Shown here one piece after another: positions 35,847 through 45,744 of a stretch of 64,000 bases of DNA (the first letter of the stretch is position 1; every line of letters starts with the position of its first letter). Both the position numbers and the translations under genes were made by a program. The notes under the pieces are model-generated. The model worked only from the letters and a program-made list of their open reading frames with translations. It was not told where the DNA came from and searched no databases. This DNA comes from Apiotrichum sp. Y4204 (Eukaryota; Basidiomycota; Tremellomycetes; Trichosporonales; Trichosporonaceae): NCBI GenBank assembly GCA_025531455.1, contig JAMYHL010000077.1, positions 1 to 64,000 on the forward strand. The letters are read 5' to 3'.

Positions 35847-37391
35847 TCAGGCCTTGTGGACAATGAGGATCATGGGGCTATCTGGCGGCGCCTGAAGCTC
35901 ACTTGCGTGAGGAACGGGAGATAACGACTCGTGTCCGCGATACACCATCTTGAAGGTTCCTGGCTCCAAGTCGATGCCGTAGAGGTCGCACTGAGACGAA
36001 ACCAGGCTGGGCAGGTGCTGGTTGATGTGGAGTGGGCGACCATCGGGTCCGCGCCCCCAGTTGGGATTGAGCCAGTGAACATCCACCTCATCGAGACCAG
36101 CGACGACAACCTCAGATTCCAGGCTGATGGACGTAACGATATGATCGACCAAGTTGAACAGGCGCAGGTTGGACTCGTCCACGGCTGTCGCGGTGTTCAG
36201 ACCGACATTGGACTTGCTCCACTGCGTAAAGTCGTACACGACCTTTTCGACACCTTTGACTCGAGTGCGCAGCAGGTGTTCCGTCTCGCTACCGTCAAAC
36301 CGATAAATGGCGGTCTTGAGAGAGTCAAACGTGTTTATGTCACGGGGATAGCCGGCCGAGTCGTTGACAAGAAGAACTTCGCCTTTGCCAGTCACATTGG
36401 TGGTAAAGCCACGCTTGGAAGGAACGTATCGTATATCGCACTTGGCGAGATACTGAACGATATGACCCAGAAAGTGTGGTCCTGAGAAGTAGTTGATGTT
36501 GATAGGACCTCGGACTTCAATTACACCACGGCCATAGCGGGAGCCATACTTGCGGATAAAGCGGATAATGCCAGTGTTTTTGGGCAATTCAACATGACGG
36601 TGCTTCTTGAACAGGCAGCTGGAAGAGGGATACTCGGACAGACGGTAGCCAGCGGCCGTACGCAGCTGAATCTCCCAATGGTCTCCATTATGGACCTCCT
36701 CCACGACCAGTTTCTGAAAACTGTCCGTAATCTTCTTGTTGAACATTGAGTTCGTTCCCCGAAACGCCAGCAGAGTCATAAACGGGAGGTTCAATAGGAT
36801 GCGTTCCATGACCTCAGGGTGTTTGTTATGGTCGAAAGGAGGCGGACGCGATGGCTTTGCGTCCGGAACGTCATCGTCGATTACAATTGGGTTGCTGTTC
36901 TCTGCAATCTGGTTAGGTGTGCTGTTGAAAGATGCGGAGTGACGTGCATTACCGGGCTCGGTAAGGCGCGTGGCGGCGGGTTGAGTGTAACTTGCGACCG
37001 GAGGTACCAGGCGAGGTGCTGGCGCAGGGGTGGCAGGCGTTGCAGCTTGAGATAATTGAGGTTCAGTGAAAAACGTAGTATGACGTGCCGCGCGTGGCTC
37101 GGTAGGGGGCGCAGAACGATGTGCGGCAACATCTGCGGCAACCGGAGAGGCACGATGTTCGGCAAGAGGTGCGGCGTAAGGTCCCCCGGGTGCCTTCCAG
37201 CGGTCAACGAGCGCGCTGTGGTTCGGAAAGTGTTCAACAAGTATGCCGTTGTTCCGATAAAGCGGCTGACCGTTCCTGTAGACGGGCTCGCCGTACTGGT
37301 CAATGACCGGCTTGCGGTCATCTGGGGTGTCATCTTGGTGATAATAGCGTGCGCGTTTTGATGGTGGCCATGGCGGAGAGGAAGGTGGCAT
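35847..37391 (-). CDS. F-box-like protein A, paralogue of the divergent gene at 38469
   Basis: A single uninterrupted 514-codon frame. Residues 1-185 are disordered, Pro/Ala-rich, with a basic KRAR near the start and a hydrophobic-acidic motif NPIVIDDDVPD (168-178) resembling a SUMO-interaction motif. HPEVMERILLNLPFMTLLAF (191-210), followed by RGTN, looks like a divergent F-box helix pair. The rest (about 230-495) matches the paralogue in order: IYRFDGSETE (362-371), VVYDFTQWSK (384-393), VVVAGLDEVDVHWLNPN (428-444) and GTFKMVYRGHESL (478-490). No WD or leucine-rich repeats follow, so the shared domain is probably a ligand-binding region peculiar to this family. If the F-box is real, it would serve an SCF ubiquitin ligase. 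Intronless, unlike most neighbours. Its start is 1077 bp from the start of its partner. Confidence 0.85.
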   Translation of the reverse strand: MPPSSPPWPPSKRARYYHQDDTPDDRKPVIDQYGEPVYRNGQPLYRNNGILVEHFPNHSALVDRWKAPGGPYAAPLAEHRASPVAADVAAHRSAPPTEPRAARHTTFFTEPQLSQAATPATPAPAPRLVPPVASYTQPAATRLTEPGNARHSASFNSTPNQIAENSNPIVIDDDVPDAKPSRPPPFDHNKHPEVMERILLNLPFMTLLAFRGTNSMFNKKITDSFQKLVVEEVHNGDHWEIQLRTAAGYRLSEYPSSSCLFKKHRHVELPKNTGIIRFIRKYGSRYGRGVIEVRGPININYFSGPHFLGHIVQYLAKCDIRYVPSKRGFTTNVTGKGEVLLVNDSAGYPRDINTFDSLKTAIYRFDGSETEHLLRTRVKGVEKVVYDFTQWSKSNVGLNTATAVDESNLRLFNLVDHIVTSISLESEVVVAGLDEVDVHWLNPNWGRGPDGRPLHINQHLPSLVSSQCDLYGIDLEPGTFKMVYRGHESLSPVPHASELQAPPDSPMILIVHKA

Positions 37392-38468
37392 GTTGCGCGG
37401 TAGAGCGGAGTTGGGAGAAGTGCGCGGATGGGTGAACTTCCAGACGCAAGAATTATCAAACTATCAGTGAGCTTCCACGACGAACATGGAAACAGAGGCG
37501 TCATGAGAGACAGTGACAACCAAAGCGAACTCACCAGCTTGATGAGGCAAAGTGATACTGTGTATCCCGGTACAGCCCGTTGCACGGGTCAAGAAGCCAA
37601 GGCAAAAGTGAGGTGACGAAGTCAACAATGCCCCAGCAGACACCTGCCACGAGTAGCTCGATGATATGAAGTACGGGTCTCGACGCGATTGACAATGAGA
37701 ATGACAAAAAGTTCGAACGAGAGGAGGAAAAAGAATCAGAGTGGTGGAAAGGCGAATGATGATGGGATCAAACTGCTCATGTCGGGCAGTCGCGTGTGTG
37801 AGCGCGTGTGTGTGAGGGCTGCATCGTGTGGCCGTGTGGGTTCGCACGTCCCTCCAGTCTTCATCCTCCAATCTCGCAGCTCCTTGCTGCCTCGAGGCCC
37901 AGGGCACTACAGGACACACAAGACAGGAAAACACACTGCATGCACTACTGGTGGGTGAGTGCATGTCTGTCCGACATGATAGCGTGCGGTGCGTGCATGG
38001 CAAAGCGCAATGGGCGACACGCGCGACACGTTGTACATGAGATGGCGCAGATTCCAAAGAGGGAGAAGGGCTATGGTTGGTGGACGTTGGTACGTTGGAC
38101 AGGATCGACATTTCTTCTTCCACTCACAATTTTCTCATCCCCCCGATCGCCCCTCCTCCTCCCCCCCCCCCTTCCACGTCCTCGCAGGATCCACAGTATA
38201 ACAGTAAAACAGTCCTCCTTTTGCTTCTACCTTCTTCTCTATCTTTCTTTCGTAAGACTTTACCTGCTCGCTGTTCCAGTTTTTTCTTATAGAGTACACT
38301 CCCTTCACTGCGTTACATTACCTAGCGCTCGCGTCACCAAACTTGAGTCCTCTCTACCAAGATCATTGCTCTCGAAGGCTTTGAGCATTGAAGCCAGCTT
38401 GTGAGCTCTTCACATATAGTTCTTAACGCTAACGTGCAGAATTCCTCTGAGAGCTTTGCCGTTCGACC
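37392..38468. promoter_or_regulatory. Shared divergent promoter of the paralogue pair
   Basis: This 1.1-kb spacer lies between two outward-facing start codons. It includes an 11-C run at 38161-38171 in a C/T-rich tract preceding the right-hand gene. Plus-strand frames of up to about 200 codons (37808-38404) have no protein-like features. Shared control of the pair is plausible but not shown. Confidence 0.5.
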
Positions 38469-40856
38469 ATGCCGGGACCGTCGTGGAGGACCTCCTCAGG
38501 TCCGACCCTTCCTCCTCGAGTCTTGAGCCAAGAAGAGTTCGACCAATATGGCGAGACCTCCAGTGCCGCAAACGGACGAGGCGGCGGGTCTGGAGGTCGT
38601 GGTCGCGGTGGCCGCGGTAGTCGTGGTGGGCGTGGCGGTCGCGGTGGTCGTGGCGGTCGTGGCGGTCGTGGCGGCAATCGAGGAGGAGGAGCCAGTGGAC
38701 ACCAACATAACACTGCGCACGCCTCCCTCAAACGCCCGCACGATTTGGACGAGGAGATGGAACTCGATTCAGACGACGACATCAAATCCGAGAACGACTC
38801 GGACTCCCAACGGCGTAAGAACAAGAAGGCACGGCGGCGCAAAAACAAGGGCAAAGGCAAGGCGAAGGAGAAGGGGAAAGAGAAAGAGAGGGAGCAGTCC
38901 ACGACGCCGCAAGCTTCATCTTCTGCCGTAACTCTGATTCCATCCGCTGCACCTCGAGCGCCCCATCCTCTTCCTCCACGGCCTCAGCAAGCACCGGCTC
39001 CCATTCCAGATCCCTTTAGGGAGCAAATATGGACACCCGAGCCGCGCCGCCCGATCGGCCGTCTTCACACCGAGCCCCCTCCCAATCGCCCAGGGCAGCG
39101 GCGCGGTGGAGCACCTTTCTCCGCCGGGCGCACACCTGTGAGGCATGTCAACTCGCAGGCTGGCCCCAGTGCATTCCACTCCCAAGAGACCACAGTTCCA
39201 GAGCGGAACACTTTGCCGTCGCCCTCTCTGCAGCGCATTAGCCGTTCTGGTCCGCGTGATTCGATTCCCAGGCCACCTTCCAGGCCACGACACACCCAAT
39301 TCGACGAGTACAGAAGCCGCAGCCCGTCACCTTCCTCCCCTCTTTTCGGAGGTCATCACAATCTTCTACCCATTCCATCTTCTCCGATGCCCCCATCGAC
39401 TGATCCTCTGTCATGTGGCTATAGTGCCATGGAGCCGATCATAGTTGATGACTCCTCCGGGGAGGAAATGGACACAGCGCGTTCCGATCATCAAGTTGAA
39501 CCACAATTCGACCCTCAAGATCCTTCCGATAAGGAGGTTGAAGACGATCACTTGAGCATTCTCTATCCACGACGCCGAGGCCGGCATGTTTTTCGAGACC
39601 CGTCGAGCGACGAGGAAGCAGAGGCTTCCGAGGAAGCAGAGGCGGAAGCCTCAGACCCATGGTCCGGAAGCAACCTTCTTCGCAAGCTCGGGAGGCTGGA
39701 AACGGGAGCGCAAAGTCGTTGGCGTAGCTCGGCAAACACTTCCCAACAAGCCCCTCCGCCCACTCGTCCGAACCATACAGAAAGTCTACAAAAAACGTCA
39801 AGTTGGAGCTCAACCTGGTCTCGCAGCACCTCTCGGACAAAGCCAACGTTGAAGTTCTTGGACCACATTGACCATCCGACCGTTATTCAAAATATCCTAC
39901 GGTCGGTGTCATTTGGCACTCTCCTCCGTTTTCGTGGCACCAGCCGCAAGTACAGGGACGAGATCAACAAAAGTTTCTGCCACCTGGTTTTGTGGGAGAC
40001 GACGAGAACCATTCACGTAGGGGGAATAAAGATACTCCTTCACCTTTCTACTGCCAAGGGCTACAAGATTATAACCGCCCAATCGCACCTGTGCATCCGC
40101 AATTGTCGCGCTAATTCGTTCTTCCACCCCACTACCGAACGAATCATCAGATTCCTCTTAAGGATGAACGACTCAATGACTGTCGACATCGAAGGAGAAT
40201 TTGCAACCAACTACGACAAGGAACCCCATCTGCTGCTCGACATCTTGGCCCTACTGGGACCCCACATCCAGTACCAACGACTTGTGCCAGCATCCAACGG
40301 CGTTATCTGTAATCAAATCGGCGGTCGACCACACACGATCGTCCTACCGCGCAACTACAGTGCAAAACTGACATGCGTTAAACGTGGAGAGAGCTCGGTC
40401 CGCACTGTGATCTACCCCTTCGACGGTAGCGAAACTTCCACACCCGTGATTACACTCTTCCGCAATGTCCACACTCTCGTGTTCGACTTTACGTCGTGGA
40501 CGCGAGTTAAGCCCAGAAGCAGAAACTTTCGTGGTGACCCCAAGTACCCTCGTCTGGCGCAGTTTGCTCACGTTGCGTGCGTTGCGATCAAGGACGGCTG
40601 CGGGGATATCATTGTGGCAGGAATGGACGAAGTAGACCGTCTTTGGCTGCATCCAGGTATCCCAACTGCCAAAAACCTAAAAAACGAGACCCCGCACGTT
40701 TTTAACCTGCTTGAAAGCTATGTACGCGAAGAGTGCTTTCGCAGCGCCATTGAGCCACCCGGCTCAGGTGTCATCAAGTTCATGCACCGCGGACATCCCG
40801 GCCTCGCTGACCGGCTCGAGTATTTCGGGTCTCGGCGCAAGCGCAACGACGATTAG
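38469..40856 (+). CDS. F-box-like protein B with Gly-Arg-rich N terminus
   Basis: A single 795-codon frame. Residues 36-77 are a GAR/RGG tract (repeated GGR units), followed by an acidic run and a strongly basic Lys/Arg block (115-143), giving an RNA-binding, nuclear or nucleolar character. A Pro/Ser-rich region leads to EPIIVDDSSGEEMD (322-335), a SUMO-interaction-like motif, and acidic runs. The conserved part starts at HPTVIQNILRSVSFGTLLRF (469-488), followed by RGT. It then parallels protein A: IYPFDGSETS (648-657), LVFDFTSWTR (670-679), IIVAGMDEVDRLWLHPG (714-730) and GVIKFMHRGHPGL (767-779). It ends in basic SRRKRNDD. Only the C-terminal 330 residues align with A. Function unknown. No introns. 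Confidence 0.85.
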   Translation: MPGPSWRTSSGPTLPPRVLSQEEFDQYGETSSAANGRGGGSGGRGRGGRGSRGGRGGRGGRGGRGGRGGNRGGGASGHQHNTAHASLKRPHDLDEEMELDSDDDIKSENDSDSQRRKNKKARRRKNKGKGKAKEKGKEKEREQSTTPQASSSAVTLIPSAAPRAPHPLPPRPQQAPAPIPDPFREQIWTPEPRRPIGRLHTEPPPNRPGQRRGGAPFSAGRTPVRHVNSQAGPSAFHSQETTVPERNTLPSPSLQRISRSGPRDSIPRPPSRPRHTQFDEYRSRSPSPSSPLFGGHHNLLPIPSSPMPPSTDPLSCGYSAMEPIIVDDSSGEEMDTARSDHQVEPQFDPQDPSDKEVEDDHLSILYPRRRGRHVFRDPSSDEEAEASEEAEAEASDPWSGSNLLRKLGRLETGAQSRWRSSANTSQQAPPPTRPNHTESLQKTSSWSSTWSRSTSRTKPTLKFLDHIDHPTVIQNILRSVSFGTLLRFRGTSRKYRDEINKSFCHLVLWETTRTIHVGGIKILLHLSTAKGYKIITAQSHLCIRNCRANSFFHPTTERIIRFLLRMNDSMTVDIEGEFATNYDKEPHLLLDILALLGPHIQYQRLVPASNGVICNQIGGRPHTIVLPRNYSAKLTCVKRGESSVRTVIYPFDGSETSTPVITLFRNVHTLVFDFTSWTRVKPRSRNFRGDPKYPRLAQFAHVACVAIKDGCGDIIVAGMDEVDRLWLHPGIPTAKNLKNETPHVFNLLESYVREECFRSAIEPPGSGVIKFMHRGHPGLADRLEYFGSRRKRNDD

Positions 40857-41035
40857 AGTTAGGGGGAATTAATAAGGGAAAGAACAACATACTATCAGTG
40901 GAGACCGTTACAGTACATACTCTTGTGTAGACATCAGACATGCACGGATGTGTTTGAGCTGAAGCTTGCTCATCGTTAACGAAATGCCACTGCTGCTTAT
41001 GCCACACTGGAAGCTCGTCGTTGTGCTTGGAGCTT

Positions 41036-41101
41036 GGGGGGGGGGGGGGGGGGGAAGGGGGTGGGGTTGGACTGTGATTTTGTCACGTGATGCTGACGTC
41101 A
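41036..41101 (+). promoter_or_regulatory. REX3-like gene promoter: G19 run, E-box and CRE
   Basis: A run of 19 G (41036-41054) followed by further G blocks could form a quadruplex. TCACGTGA (core 41084-41089) and the palindrome TGACGTCA (41094-41101) follow. They lie 112-129 bp before the start codon and match sites of bHLH and bZIP factors. Binding is inferred. Confidence 0.5.
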
Positions 41102-41212
41102 ATCGATTTCTATCCCGTCAACAGGTCCCTCTATGCCCTCTATCCAACAACAGCAATCCAACACCAGCATTCACATTCTCACACCACTCATTCTCTCTTT
41201 GCACTAGCCGAG

Positions 41213-42833
41213 ATGAGTTACTCGTCTCGTCCCGGGGCCGCTAGGCCATCGACCTCTGAGCCTACCCGGCCAGCGAAACGAGCGCGGCCCGACGCCGGCG
41301 CCTCCTCCGCACCTGCGCGCGTTGAGAAGCCCATTGACCCGAGCGCGCCCCCGATGCTCCGCGTCGGGCGGACCACCCCACAGCCCGTGTCCGACCGCCA
41401 GAAAGGCTGTAAGCTTACCATCTAGACTGTGCTGATGTGAGTGCGCACGCTGTTTACGCAATACCAGAAACTATACTCTGGTATCGCGCACCTCAACCCG
41501 ACCCTTGCGCACGAGTCGGCGCTTGCACAGGAAGGGGAGACGTCCGCGTCAACGGCCAACCTCCGCGCATACAAGCTCGCGATTCATCAGGCGGCCGTGA
41601 GCATTTCGAAGCGCCCGCCGCCCGACTCGCTGAACCACTCGTCAATTGGTACGGTGCGCGAGGTGCGCGCAGCACAGGAGGCTGAGGCGATTGCAAAGGT
41701 GCGCCCCGGATGCTGGCGCCATTGACGCGGGAAAGTGTGCTAATCCACAGGAGAGCCAGATCACGCCCGAGGTGCTCAAGGCATTCTGCATACCGGAAGA
41801 AGATATGGTCAAGTGGGGCTACCCGGACCCTTCTGATCCCGAGATTCAATCACCCACGCCACGCGCAAGTGGCAAGACGGCGGAAGGCGAGCGCCGCCTA
41901 TGCGACCGGTGTAAGGTCGAGTTTGTCGTGAGCGCCGACGCACCCCGCGACTGCATGTACCACCATGGGCGGACGGCGCCGGAGCGCGTCGACGGGCGCC
42001 GCATGTGGATCTACTCATGCTGCAAGGCCGAGCGCGGATCGGCCGGGTGCGAGGAGGGCGTGCATGTCATTTCGGACCGTGACGACGACAAGAAGCTCGC
42101 CGAGGTGGTCGCGTACATGAAGACCGAGGATGTGGTCAAGGACAAAGATAGGGATGCGGTGGTGGACATTGTCGCGCTCGACTGCGAAATGGTCTGTGAG
42201 TTGATTGGACCAATGCGCAACTGAACGCCAGCGACGACGGCAGGGCTTGCGCTCGCGCGCCTGTCGATCGTGGGCGAGGACGGCGCGCCTCTCCTGGATG
42301 AATTTGTGCGGCCGCCCGCGCCGATTCTGTACGTCAATTAAGAGGCTGAGCAGCTGACAGTAGCGACTACAATACGCGTTTCTCCGGTGTCACCGAGGAC
42401 GACATAAAGGGCGCAGTCATGGACCTCGCGCAGGTCCGTGCGGCGGCGTGCTCGTTCATTGGCCCGGACACAGTTATTGTCGGGCATGGGTGAGCGGTGA
42501 AGGTTGATGCAGGCTGACAGCAGGCTCGAGAACGACATGCGCGCACTCCGCCTCATACACCCCCGCGTGATCGATACCGCGGTCGTGAGCACAAAACTGA
42601 AAGGCCGTCTCTGATCGCAGCTATTCCCACACGACAAGGGACGCCCGTACCGCCGTGCGCTTCGTGATTTGTGAGTTTGTCTTCCCAGCAGTGCTCACAC
42701 CAGGGTCAAGGAGAAGCTTGGCTACTTCATTCAGGCGGGAACGTCAGTCGCGGCGCACGACTCGATGGAGGACGCGCGAGCGACGCTCGAGCTCGTGCGC
42801 TGGAAGGTGCGCGACGACAAGAAGGTGCCATAG
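41213..42833 (+). CDS. REX3: RNA exonuclease of the REX3/REXO1 DEDDh family
   Basis: Eight exons close in phase: 41213-41408, 41442-41698, 41751-42195, 42232-42328, 42361-42489, 42524-42584, 42621-42670 and 42704-42833, giving 454 aa. The N terminus is basic and disordered (RPAKRARPDAG, NLS-like). A Cys/His cluster (CDRCKVEF at about 200, then CMYHH, SCC and GC) looks like a zinc-binding module typical of REXO1/REX3 proteins. Catalytic motifs are complete: DCEMVSTTAGLALARLS (Exo I, spanning an intron), SDYNTRFSGVT, VGHGLENDMRALR (Exo II) and AAHDSMEDARATLEL (Exo III, with the DEDDh His). The family trims 3' ends of non-coding RNAs such as RNase MRP, U5 and rRNA precursors. The paralogue could also be REX1 or REX4; length and zinc cluster favour REX3. 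Confidence 0.9.
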
Positions 42834-43118
42834 GGGCAGAATTGCCATATACAGAGGCGAGGAGTAATAAGCGACAATACGTATGGCGAGACGGCACTTT
42901 CGGTTACAGTGTGAGCAATACCATAGTGGGGTCAATCGATTGCAAACATGTACTATATGCATGACACATAGGGCTATGGATAGGTTGACGGGTGACAGAG
43001 ACAATGGTACTATGTGGGGACAGGGGTAGTGCGTGGTCGGCGGCGGACGAGACGGGCAATGAGGCCGGGAATTTTATCTAGATTATGGGTCGTGCGTGTC
43101 GAGGCCAATCAGCGGTAC

Positions 43119-44077
43119 TCACGTCGACTGCGTGCCACGCATGAGAGTGAGCAGGTTGACCTGCGCCTGCTTGGCGGTATGCATGGTGGCGGCCACCTCC
43201 TCGGTCCATTCTTCGGCCTTGACGCTGGCATCCTCGAAGTGGGTGTTGACGTGGAGGAGACGCTCACAGAGCTCGTCACGAACCTTGCGAGCGGCCTCGA
43301 CCTGGGCAAGGAGGTCGGCTATGACGCGGTCCTGGTTGGCGAGGTTGCCCTCGGCCTCTTCGCGCTTGCCGAGCCAGTCCTCGAGCGCGAGGTTAGCCTT
43401 GTTGAGCTGATTGCGAGCGTTCATCTCTGCGATTTCGGCGTTGGAGCGGGCAATCTGAGCCTGTGCGATTGCGTCATTGTCGAGCTCGGTGTTTTGCTGC
43501 ACCATGCGCTTGCTGCGCATGGACGACATGGAGAGACGATGGGGCGAGCGCGGCATGCCCGCCATGCTGGCGACGGACGGCGCGCGCTCGGCGCGGTCGA
43601 GGAGCTCGGACTTTTGTGGGGGCTGCATGACAGTGCCAGAGCGCAGACGCTTCGAGGCCTCGTCGGTACTGTAGTGAGAGTTAGTACTGAGAGCAACTTA
43701 TTGATGAGAACTACTGCGAACACACCGGCGATCGCGGCGCAGTAGCTGTGGAGGGTGAAGGGTACTCACGCGTCGGTGTTCTTGCGCTTGCTGGCGCCGG
43801 GGGTGGGGCTGAACGCACGCTCGAGCTTGGGGTTGGAGGTTGGGGACGGGGAGGGCGAGGCGTCGGCTGCCGCGTCACCGTTGCCGTTGGAAGCACCGTT
43901 CGAGCCGTTCGCGGCACCATTACCGTTCACGCCATTGCCGTTGGAGAAGAGGCCCTTGGCGGCGGCACGGTCGGCTGCGCGATCGGCGGCGGCGGCAGCG
44001 GCAGCGGCGCGGTCGGTCTTACTGCGCATCTTGTCCTTCTTGTCCTTTGGGGTTGTGAGCATATCCCAGATGCCCAT
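43119..44077 (-). CDS. Uncharacterised coiled-coil protein with Asn/Gly/Ala-rich linker
   Basis: Two exons, 44077-43770 and 43668-43119, join in phase to give 285 aa. The start MGIWDMLTTPKDKKDKMR precedes an Ala run, then an NGNG-rich linker, then a Ser/Pro block with SKRKNTDATDEASKRLR (NLS-like). The C-terminal 140 residues are a long helix (LDNDAIAQAQIARSNAEIAE to HFEDASVKAEEWTEEVAATM) with strong heptad character. An in-frame ATG at 44188 gives a Pro/Ser/His leader and is not preferred. At the 3' end a GT donor overlaps the stop; either splice choice ends in TQST, so the protein does not change. Function unknown; possibly a scaffold. Confidence 0.75.
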
Positions 44078-44982
44078 TGGCGTGGCGATGGGGATGGACG
44101 CGAGAACGCGGAGTGGCGGGGGGTGATGAGAGGAGAGTGGAGAGTGGTGGGAGTGAAAATTGGAGGGAGGAGGCGGGGATAGAAGCACGAGGCGGGCAAT
44201 CAGAGCAAAACTGCGGTGTGGTGTGGAGTGGTGTGTGGTGTACAGGACAGAGAGATGTCAGAATGTAGCGTGTAGAAGTGTGTGTGGGACAGGACAAGCG
44301 GGCGCACAGTTCAGTACAGGGACGTTCAAGGGGCTCCGGGGGCAGGTGCGAACGCGCTCACGAGAGACCAAGCAAGAAGCCAAGAGTCGATCTGCGCGAG
44401 AATGCGTGCAGAAGGTTTGGATGATCGTACTGCGTTTGTGCGCGAGCAAGAGGAAAGGAGAGAGAGTAGCAGAAGAGAGAGGATGACGATGGAGAGACGA
44501 TGGAAAGCAATCCTCAAGAAACACACACACACAAAGACAAGGACACAACACACATGCTGCCAGCCAGGGACACAGGGGAACGGACGCGCGTCAACTTTTG
44601 GGCTGGGGGCTTCTCTGCTTCTGACGCGCGCTCTGACGCGCACTCTGACGCGCACTCCACACACGCGCGTGTTCTACACCTGGTGCACAGCTGTAGACGT
44701 CGTCGCCACTGCCTTGCAGATGCATTCAATGCTTAAGACTGCTGCTACATCAAAGTGAGTGCACAGAATATAGAGTATATCTACGTGCTACAGCGTATGC
44801 ATACAGTAGTAGTATAGTGGGGTAATCACACGTATTATGACTGATGACGATCTCGGTCTAAGGGAATTAGATTGCTGGTAATACTTTGCCACCCGTCGAA
44901 TTATGGTGCCTCTAGTGTAATAATGAATTAAGATAGGTGGCGATTAGGATGACTTGATGCAATATGCAATTTGATGCGGCGA
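44078..44982. other. Promoter and spacer with small repeats
   Basis: The 5' flank of the coiled-coil gene is A/G-rich. A 12-nt unit ctgacgcgc(g/a)ct is repeated three times at 44621-44656, and a short CA run lies near 44521-44535. No gene supported. Confidence 0.5.
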
Positions 44983-45744
44983 TTAGGCCTGCTCCATCTG
45001 CCAGTGCTTCGTCTCGGGCGTGCCGGTCGATCCCGCGACGCTCGCCGGCGCCGGCGACGGCGCGAGCTGCGCGAGCTCCATGATGGACATCTTGACCGGC
45101 GCGCGTGTGTGCTGGTATCGCATGAAGCGCGCAATCATGAGGCCGAGAGTCTGGGATCAGAAGCAGTTCACAGTGGCGTGTGTGGGACACAGATACTCAC
45201 AGCCAGAGGGCCAATCCACATGAACACAAAGCCGGCGAGCGGCACGGTGCAGTTGTGCTTGAGCGACGAGACGCTCGTGTTCAGCCGGTTCGACAGGCGG
45301 CGGCACCGGTCAAAGTCCTGCGCGATTGTGCACCCGTACCCCGCCATCGCGATGCCGGCAAGCACAAGCGGCGTCATCCACAGCATGTCGGAGAAGAGCG
45401 AGGTGAACCGCGAGCGCGGCTTGACGTGTGTGACCACGAGACTGGAGTCAATATCAGAACTACACCACTTGACTCTGACTCCACTCCTCACCTTGAGATG
45501 AAGAAGCATGCCGCTGTGTACGCGACGACTGCGGCGCCGACCATCGGCCCAAAGTGCGCGGACATAATGATCTCTGCCCATTAGCCCGAAGCTTTTCCGC
45601 TATCTCACCATTCGCGCCCGCGACGCTCATTGCCGCAATGTTGAGCGACCCGACGACGAGCCAGAGCACGATCATTGCGCCGTCCTCGGATCCACGGACT
45701 CGCTGCTGGCGCAAAAGGGCGGTGTGGTAGTTTGGTACGGACAT
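44983..45744 (-). CDS. Four-TM membrane protein, MARVEL-like topology
   Basis: Four exons close in phase: 45744-45609, 45573-45492, 45441-45201 and 45150-44983, giving 208 aa. Four hydrophobic segments are visible: AMIVLWLVVGSLNIAAMSVA, VGAAVVAYTAACFFIS, MLWMTPLVLAGIAMAGYGCT and LAGFVFMWIGPLATLGLMIA. Between the last two is a Cys-containing loop (DFDRCRRLSNRLNTS, then HNCTVP), probably extracellular with a disulfide. The termini are short and hydrophilic, the C terminus ending Ala/Pro-rich with KHWQMEQA. The layout recalls MARVEL-domain or similar plasma-membrane domain organisers of fungi. The family assignment rests on topology only. Confidence 0.75.
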
